From contig CM040087.1 of NCBI GenBank assembly GCA_022496805.1, positions 27,366,253-27,430,252 of the forward strand: a DNA stretch of 64,000 nucleotides. The letters run 5' to 3'. The position numbers and the translations under genes were made by a program. Positions 57,154 through 64,000 of this stretch are shown here, piece by piece. This DNA comes from Pohlia nutans. Its lineage: Eukaryota; Streptophyta; Bryopsida; Bryales; Mniaceae. Every line of letters starts with the position of its first letter. Position 1 is the first letter of the stretch. Under the pieces are notes generated by a model, which searched no databases, was not told the origin of the DNA, and saw only the letters and a list, made by a program, of their open reading frames with translations.

Positions 57154-57510
57154 TGTAGATAGATATAATTGAAGAATGCAGCTGTTGCCTTCGGAATACC
57201 ATTGAGATTGGAAGTAGCCGTCCGAACTCTGACAGATATCTAAAAACATTTACAGGGATGCTGCACGATGAGCATGATGGAAAGTTGACACTAAAGTCTG
57301 CAATCAGGATTAGACTCCCTTAAAGAATGAATGATTCATACCTCAATATTAGGCGCTCATTGATTTGAATTCCCTATGTCAGTCAATGAAACGGCCGCCA
57401 AGCTGATTGAACGCTTCATTCTATCAATAGTATTCATTCACAACAGAAGTCATAAATTGCTAGTGCCGGTTCAAAGTTGTTAACTGCTTGAATGATGGGA
57501 GTTCTTCATT

Positions 57511-57840
57511 ATGCTTAGAGGAGCCCAGAAGAGAAGACGAAAGAGTAGTCTCAGGTTCAGTAGTAGAAAGCAATTGCAGCGAAGCAAGATGCGGTTGAGG
57601 CGTGGGAAATCTCAAGAACCCTTTCAGGAGGACACTGCTAGAGTCTTGGAATATGGCAAACTTGTCAGTGAGCGCGAGTTGGAGACGATTCTAGAGACAA
57701 ACTTCGAGACGCCTAGACAACAGCCTCCACAACAAAGCGATCAACCAGACATTTGTGAGGACGAGAAAAGTGATTCGGAGGAAGAGTCGCATGATGTGGA
57801 GGTAAAATTGTCTTGTTTATGTAAGCAGCCAGAGCAATAA
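57511..57840 (+). CDS. Hypothetical protein, 109 codons, basic then acidic
   Basis: Not recognised. The first 35 residues are strongly basic (RKSSLRFSSRKQLQRSKMRL), like a nuclear or ribosomal-type tail. The rest is acidic (CEDEKSDSEEESHDVEVKLS) and ends CLCKQPEQ. The frame is open from a TTATG start to TAA. There are no introns or a conserved domain to support it, so it may be a chance or decayed frame. Confidence 0.3.
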   Translation: MLRGAQKRRRKSSLRFSSRKQLQRSKMRLRRGKSQEPFQEDTARVLEYGKLVSERELETILETNFETPRQQPPQQSDQPDICEDEKSDSEEESHDVEVKLSCLCKQPEQ

Positions 57841-58264
57841 TTTTCTGTCTTCATGTAAACTTCAATTACACTAAGATTTGTATGTTCAATTGAGATTCTT
57901 TCTAAAGAACAATGTTGTACAATCGATTAGCGCCTAAACGATGAGATTGTCCAAAAATCATAATATATAAAGTTTTTTTGTGGCCCCTGGACCTTATCCT
58001 AGCCTTCACATTTTTGCTTGGGTCTTGAAGTTCTAGAGCATGGCCTTCCATTTGAAAACTCTTGCCTTTGGCATGGCGCTAGTGATCGTGAGGTGGGCCC
58101 TGGCCTCCTTAGGGTTTTGGGTCTTGTAGCGCATCGGCTGTGGCATTCTCACCTGCCGGTCCGTCGTGCAAGGTCCTGGCCTGCAATTCAGTGGAGCACG
58201 AACCTGGTACCCAACCGGTCCATCGTGCACCCTCCTAGCCTTTGCCCTTTCTCGTGTCTAGACA

Positions 58265-58345
58265 GGCCCTCGTCGCCATCAATTTGCGCTCCAGGCCCTC
58301 GTCGCCATCAATTTGCGCTCCAGGCCCTCGTCTCCATCCTCCACC
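58265..58345. repeat. 29-bp tandem repeat, two and a half copies
   Basis: AGGCCCTCGTCGCCATCAAT plus TTGCGCTCC, repeated directly. Confidence 0.85.
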
Positions 58346-58509
58346 GGCACCGTATGTTGTTGACACGCTCAGGGTTTGCTTTCCTCCGCCAACACTAGCA
58401 CTGCTAAAGACTGATTCTTGAATCTGATTGATTGCGTTGAAGAATCAAACCTTTGATTGATGAACTTGTTGGATTAGGGTTTCACCATTTAGAATTTTGG
58501 ATTCCGCAG

Positions 58510-58660
58510 ATGGAGGTCGCAACAAGTGGTGATGTTCAAGAGAGAGGGGTAAACGCCGCTGGACAAGTTCAGGAGGTTGCACACATGGAGGAACTGGAGA
58601 CGGGGGCCACGTTAGAGACTGAGATCACGGCCATAGAGACTCAGCACGTTTTGCAAGGTA
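58510..58660 (+). CDS. Possible first coding exon of an unknown gene
   Basis: An ATG at about 58510 opens MEVATSGDVQERGVNAAGQV and runs, rich in Glu/Thr, to ATETQHVLQ-type sequence before a possible donor (TTGCAAG, then GTATAG, near 58657). No downstream exon was seen: the satellite starts 130 bp later. Low support. Confidence 0.25.
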
Positions 58661-58789
58661 TAGATGATCATGTCTTTGACTACTTACAGTACTTTGATAT
58701 TTTTTTGGACATTCGTTGTTAATGAAACCCTGAACTTTCCCCAGCCAGTGTCGATTTAGGGTTTAAGGTCTACTGTGTCCAGCCATAAT

Positions 58790-59540
58790 CGTTAAATGTA
58801 CTCACCCATGAGTACCCACCCTAAACCCTCCACAACCCAGCCCACATTGCAATAAAAATTAGACCCCAGTGGACAGGGCCTTGGGAGAGGCTCCAGTACC
58901 CAGCCGGTACCGGCTGCCCTCCCCCACCTTGCAATTATTATTTGAATCCACCTTGCAAATCTTGACACTTGTGGACAGGCCAAGAGAGAGCCTCCAGTAC
59001 CCAGACAGTACCAGCTCCTTCTCCCACCTTGCAATTTTTATTTTAGTCCACCTTGCAAAAAAATTCTATACGCTTGTGGACAGTGCCTTGCGATAGCGTC
59101 CAGTACCCAGCCACCTTGCAAATTTTTTTAAACCCATCTGGACAGGCCAAAGAAGAGCCTCTAGTACCCAGCCCACGTTGGCAAATTCAGTTTAGACCCA
59201 TGAGGACTCGGCCTTGGGTGAGCCTCCAGTACCCAGCCCACCTTGAAGTTTCTTTTAGACCCTTGTGGACAGGCCTTAGGAGAGGCTGGGTACCCAGCCG
59301 GTACCGGCTGCCCTCCCCCACCTTGCAAATTATAATGCACTTTGGAAAAATATTTAAGACCCTACTAGACAGGTCATGGGAGAGCCTCCAGTACACTTTG
59401 GCAATAAAGTTTAGACCCTTGTGGACAGCGCCATGTAAGAGCATCCAGTACGCAGCCCACCTTGGCAAAATATTTTAGACCCTTGTGGTCAAGGCCTTGG
59501 GATAGCCTCCAGTACCTCGCCCACCATGCAAATTCTTTTA
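58790..59540. repeat. Degenerate edge of the 128-bp satellite
   Basis: Shortened and diverged monomers (units of about 60-120 bp) share GACAGGCCTTGGGAGAGGCT, CCAGTACCCAGCC and CACCTTGCAA with the main array. Loss of regularity toward the array edge is typical of tandem satellites. Confidence 0.85.
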
Positions 59541-62500
59541 GACCCTCGTGGACGGGCCTTGGGAGAGGCTCCAGTACCCAGCCGGTACCGGCTGCCCACC
59601 CCAACTTCCAAATTTTTCTAAGTCCCACTTTAATTTTTGCTTTTTGTCCACCTTGCAATTTCTTTTAGACCCAGTGGACAGGGCCTTGGGAGAGGCTCCA
59701 GTACCCAGCCGGTACCGGCTACCCACCCCCACCTTCCAAATTTTTTTAAAACCCACTCTAATTTTTGTTTTTTGTCCACCTTGCAATTTCTTTTAGACCC
59801 AGTGGACAGGGCCTTGGGAGAGGCTCCAGTACCCAGCCGGTACCGGCAGCCCTCCCCCACCTTCCAAATTTTTTTAAGTCCCACTTTAATTTTTGTTTTT
59901 TGTCCACCTTGCAATATCTTTTAGACCCAGTGGACAGGGCCTTGGGAGAGGCTCCAGTACCCAGCCGGTACCGGCTGCCCTCCCCCACCTTCCAAATTTT
60001 TTTAAGTCCCACTTTAATTTTTGTTTTTTGTCCACCTTGCAATTTCTTTTAGACCCAGTGGACAGGGCCTTAGGAGAGGCTCCAGTACCCAGCCGGTAAC
60101 GGCTGCCCTCCCCAACCTTCCAAATTTTTTTAAGTCCCACTTTAATTTTTGTTTTTTGTCCACCTTGCAATAAAATTTAGACCCTCGTGGACAGGCCTTG
60201 GGAGAGGCTCGAGTACCCAGCCGGTACCGGCTGCCCTCCCCCACCTTCCAAATTTATTTAAGTCCCACTTTTATTTTTTGTTTTTTGTCCACCTTGCAAT
60301 TTCTTTTAGACCCTCGTGCACAGGCCTTGGGAGAGGCTCCAGTACCCAGCCGGTACCGGCTGCCCTCCCCCACCTTCCAAATTCTTTTAAGTCCCACCTT
60401 TAATTTTTGTTTTTTGTCCACCTTGCAATTTCTTTTAGACCCAGTGGACAGGGCCTTGGGAGAGGCTCCAGTACGCAGCCGGTACCGGCTGCCCTCCCCC
60501 ACCTTCCAAATTGTTTTAAGTCCCACTTTAATTTTTGTTTTTTGTCCACCTTGCAATTTCTTTTAGACCCTCGTGGACAGGCCTTGGGAGAGGCTCGAGT
60601 ACCCAGCCGGTACCGGCTGCCCTACCCCACCTTCCAAATTTTTTTAAGTCCCACTTTAATTTTTGTTTTTGTCCACCTTGCAATAAAATTTAGACCCAGT
60701 GGACTGGCATTGGGAGAGGCTCCAGTACGCAGCCAGTACCGGCTGCCCTCCCCCACCTTCAAATTTTTTTAAAGTCCCACTTTAATTTTTGTTTTTTGTC
60801 CACCTTGCAATTTCTTTTAGACCCTCAGGGACAGGCCTTGGGAGAGGCTCCAGTACCCAGCCGGTACCGGCTACCCTCCCCACCTTCCCAATTGTTTTAA
60901 GTCCCACTTTAATTTTTGTTTTTTGTCCACCTTGCAATTTCTTTTAGACCCTCGTGGACAGGCCTTGGGAGAGGCTCGAGTACCCAGCCGGTACCGGCTG
61001 CCCTCCCCCACCTTCCAAATTTTTTTAAATCCCACTTTACTTTTTGTTTTTGTCCACCTTGCAATAAAATTTAGACCCAGTGGACTGGCCTTGGGAGAGG
61101 CTCCAGTACGCAGCCAGTACCGGCTGCCCTCCCCACCTTCCAAATTGTTATAAGTCCCACTTTAATTTTTGTTTTTTGTCCACCTTGCAATAAAATTTAG
61201 ACCCAGTGGACAGGGCCTTGGGAGAGGCTCCAGTACCCAGCCGGTACCGGCTGCCCTCCCCCACCTTGCAAATTTTTTTAAGTCCCACTTTAATTTTTGT
61301 TTCTTGTCCACCTTGCAATTTCTTTTAGACCCTCGTGGACAGGGCCTTGGCAGAGGCTGGAGTACCCAGCCGGTACCGGCTGCCCTCCCCCACCTTCCAA
61401 ATTTTTTTGAGTCCCACTTTTATTTCTGTTTTTTGTCCACCTTGCAATATCTTTTAGACCCAGTGGACAGGGCCTTGGGAGAGGCTCCAGTACCCAGCCG
61501 GTACCGGCTGCCCTCCCCCACCTTTAAAATTTTTTTAAGTCCCTCTTTAATTTTTGTTTTTTGTCCACCTTGCAATATCTTTTAGACCCAGTGGACAGGG
61601 CCTTGGGAGAGGCTCCAGTACCCAGCCGGTACCGGCTGCCCTCCCCCACCTTGCAAATTTTTTTAAGTCCCACTTTAATTTTTGTTTTTTGTCCACCTTG
61701 CAATTTCTTTTAGACCCTCGTGGACAGGCCTTGGGAGAGGCTCGAGTACCCAGCCGGTACCGGCTGCCCTACCCCACCTTCCAAATTTTTTTAAGTCCCA
61801 CTTTAATTTTTGTTTTTGTCCACCTTGCAATAAAATTTAGACCTAGTGGACTGGCATTGGGAGAGGCTCCAGTACGCAGCCAGTACCGGCTGCCCTCTCC
61901 CACCTTCAAATTTTTTTTAAGTCCCTCTTTAATTTTTGTTTTTTGTCCACCTTGCAATTTCTTTTAGACCCTCATGGACAGGCCTTGGGAGAGGCTCCAG
62001 TACGCAGCCGGTACCGGCTGCCCTCCCCCACCATGCAAATTTTTTTAAGTCCCACTTTAATTTTTGTTTTTTGTCCACCTTGCAATTTCTTTTAGACCCT
62101 CGTGGACAGGCCTTGGGAGAGGCTCCAGTACGCAGCCGGGACCGGCTGCCCTCCCCCACCTTCCAAATTTTTTTAAATCCCACTTTACTTTTTGTTTTTG
62201 TCCACCTTGCAATAAAATTTAGACCCAGTGGACTGGCCTTGGGAGAGGCTCCAGTACGCAGCCAGTACCGGCTGCCCTCCCCACCTTCCAAATTGTTATA
62301 AGTCCCACTTTAATTTTTGTTTTTTGTCCACCTTGCAATAAAATTTAGACCCAGTGGACAGGCCCTGGGAGAGGCTTCAGTACCCAGCCGGTACCGGCTG
62401 CCCTCCCCACCTTCCAAATTGTTATAAGTCCCACTTTAATTTATTTTTTTTGTCCACCTTGCAATAAAATTTAGACCCAGTGGACAGGCCTTGGGAGAGG

Positions 62501-64000
62501 CTCCAGTACCCAGCCGGTACCGGCTGCCCTCCCCACCTTCCAAATTTTTTTAAGTCCCACTTTAATTTTTGTTTTTTGTCGTCCTTGCAATTTCGTTTAG
62601 ACCCAGTGGACAGGGCCTTGGGAGAGGCTCCAGTACCCAGCCGGTACCGGCTGCCCTCCCCCACCTTCCAAATTTTTCTAAGTCCCACTTTACTTTTTGT
62701 TTTTGTCCACCTTGCAATATAATTTAGACCCAGTGGACAGGCCTTGGGAGAGGCTCCACTACCCAGCCGGTACCAGCTGCCCTCCCCACCTTCCAAATTT
62801 TTTTAAGTCCCACTTTAATTTTTGTTTTTTGTCCACCTTGCAATTTCTTTTAGACCCAGTGGACAGGGCCTTGGGAGAGGCTCCAGTACCCAGCCGGTAC
62901 CGGCTGCCCTTCCAACCTTCCAAATTGTTTTAAGTCCCACTTTAATTTTTGTTTTTTGTCCACCTTGCAATTTCTTTTAGACCCAGTGGACAGGGCCTTG
63001 GGAGAGGCTCCAGTACGCAGCCGGTACCGGCTGCCCTCCCCACCATGCAAATTTTTTTAAGTCCCACTTTAATTTTTGTTTTTTGTCCACCTTGCAATTT
63101 CTTTTAGACCCTCGTGGACAGGCCTTGGGAGAGGCTCCAGTACGCAGCCGGGACCGGCTGCCCTCCCCCACCTTCCAAATTTTTTTAAGTCCCACCTTTA
63201 ATTTTTGTCTTTTGTCCACCTTGCAATTTCTTTTAGACCGTCGTGGACAGGGCCTTGGCAGAGGCTGCAGTACCCAGCCGGTACCAGCTGCCCTCCCCCA
63301 CCTTCCAAATTTTTTTGAGTCCCACTTTAATTTCTGTTTTTTGTCCACCTTGCAATATCTTTTAGACCCAGTGGACAGGGCCTTGGGAGAGGCTCCAGTA
63401 CCCAGCCGGTACCGGCTGCCCTCCCCCACCTTCAAAATTTTTTTAAGTCCCTCTTTAATTTTTGTTTTTTGTCCACCTTGCAATATCTTTTAGACCCAGT
63501 GGACAGGGCCTTGGGAGAGGCTCCAGTACCCAGCCGGTACCGGCTGCCCTCCCCCACCTTGCAAATTTTTTTAAGTCCCACTTTAATTTTTGTTTTTTGT
63601 CCACCTTGCAATAAAATTTAGACCCTCGAGGACAGGCCTTGGGAGAGGCTCCAGTACGCAGCCGGGACCGTCTGCCCTCCCCCACCTTCCAAATTTTTTT
63701 AAGTCCCACCTTTAATTTTTGTTTTTTGTCCACCTTGCAATTTCTTTTAGACACTCGTGGACAGGGCCTTGGGAGAGGCTCGAGTACCCAGCCGGTACCG
63801 GCTGCCCTCCCCCACCTTCCAAATTTTTTTGAGTCCCACTTTAATTTCTGTTTTTTGTCCACCTTGCAATTTCTTTTAGACCTAGTGGACAGGGCCTTAG
63901 GAGAGGCTCCAGTACCCAGCCGGTACCGGCAGCCCTCCCCCACCTTCCAAATTTTTTTAAGTCCCAATTAAATTTTTGTTTTTTGTCCACCTTGCCATAT
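59541..64000. repeat. Tandem satellite, 128-bp monomer, about 35 copies, continues past the window
   Basis: Successive monomers repeat every 128 bp (for example 59637, 59765 and 59893). Each contains a 16-bp perfect palindrome CAGCCGGTACCGGCTG (variants CAGCCAGTACCGGCTG, CAGCCGGGACCGGCTG), a pyrimidine-rich CCCTCCCCCACCTT, a T-rich stretch and TTTTTTGTCCACCTTGCAAT. Two subtypes alternate irregularly: 'GACCCAGTGGACAGGG' versus 'GACCCTCGTGGACAGG', and 'AATTTCTTTTAGAC' versus 'AATAAAATTTAGAC'. The apparent long open frames here arise from the repeat and are not genes. Confidence 0.97.

Larger units (their letters stand above)
52980..57480 (-). mobile_element. MULE element copy B, approximate limits
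   Basis: Holds an uninterrupted transposase gene of the same family and orientation as copy A. The 3' side has GGTACCTATTACCGTGGT (about 53005), matching about 19175 beside copy A. The 5' side has three copies of AAATCTAGATGTGTGTTTCT (57064-57153). Terminal inverted repeats and target duplications were not identified, so the limits are rough. Confidence 0.5.

Noticed and set aside
59541..64000. Many open frames of 60-170 codons on both strands
   Set aside because: They all derive from the 128-bp satellite, and similar peptides repeat every monomer in several frames; no gene.

Overview
The window looks like nuclear DNA of a land plant. The evidence is plant-type telomeric motifs (CCCTAAA/TTTAGGG), the last exon of a phosphatidylinositol 4-kinase alpha gene, a decayed armadillo-repeat gene of plant U-box type, short GT-AG introns and dense plant-style transposons. 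Everything recognisable fits a plant; a seed-free plant (moss, liverwort, lycophyte or fern) is my guess from the transposon families, but the sequence alone does not settle it.

Layout. 0-19 kb: AT-rich gene-poor DNA with the 3' exon of PI4K-alpha (448-706), a perfect-looking foldback element with TA target duplication (4164-5195), a 271-bp MITE with an 8-bp target duplication (5826-6096), a 247-bp MITE (3375-3621), a few small or partial genes (7.65-8.13, 9.58-10.19 kb), a small secreted GPI-anchor-type gene (11.05-11.88 kb) and an armadillo pseudogene (17.46-17.97 kb). 19.4-27.6 kb: a decayed MULE (Mutator-like) transposase gene on the minus strand, split by a 4,542-bp nested insertion (22026-26567) that has a 5-bp target duplication, TGTC...GACA ends, a long CCGG-rich plus-strand ORF and no reverse transcriptase.

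28.26-52.88 kb is the most striking part: a region of about 24.6 kb marked by roughly 45-50 copies of a 20-bp near-perfect palindrome (typical copy CATCGGGCGATCCCCCGATG). They sit mostly in introns and intergenic DNA, and cluster just inside two head-to-head transcription units. The left unit (minus strand) encodes a ParB/DGQHR-like protein of about 1,070 codons, an acidic repeat protein in which each repeat carries one palindrome, and two FCP1/HAD phosphatase-like proteins with altered active sites. The right unit (plus strand) encodes a DDE-type transposase-like protein of the DUF7869 kind and a 145-residue unknown. A palindrome-free AT-rich core (38.4-45.6 kb) with telomeric-type repeats and nested MITEs separates them. 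I propose one large multi-gene mobile element, or two halves or members of one family, with a self-encoded binding-site system; this is inference.

53.38-56.98 kb: a second copy of the same MULE family in the same orientation, nearly full length but with two nonsense codons. 57.5-58.7 kb: two small possible coding segments. 58.8-64.0 kb: a tandem satellite with a 128-bp monomer, each carrying a 16-bp palindrome, running off the end of the window.

Most mobile-element genes are interrupted by one or a few in-frame stops, four of them TAG, which fits old, methylation-decayed copies better than active ones.
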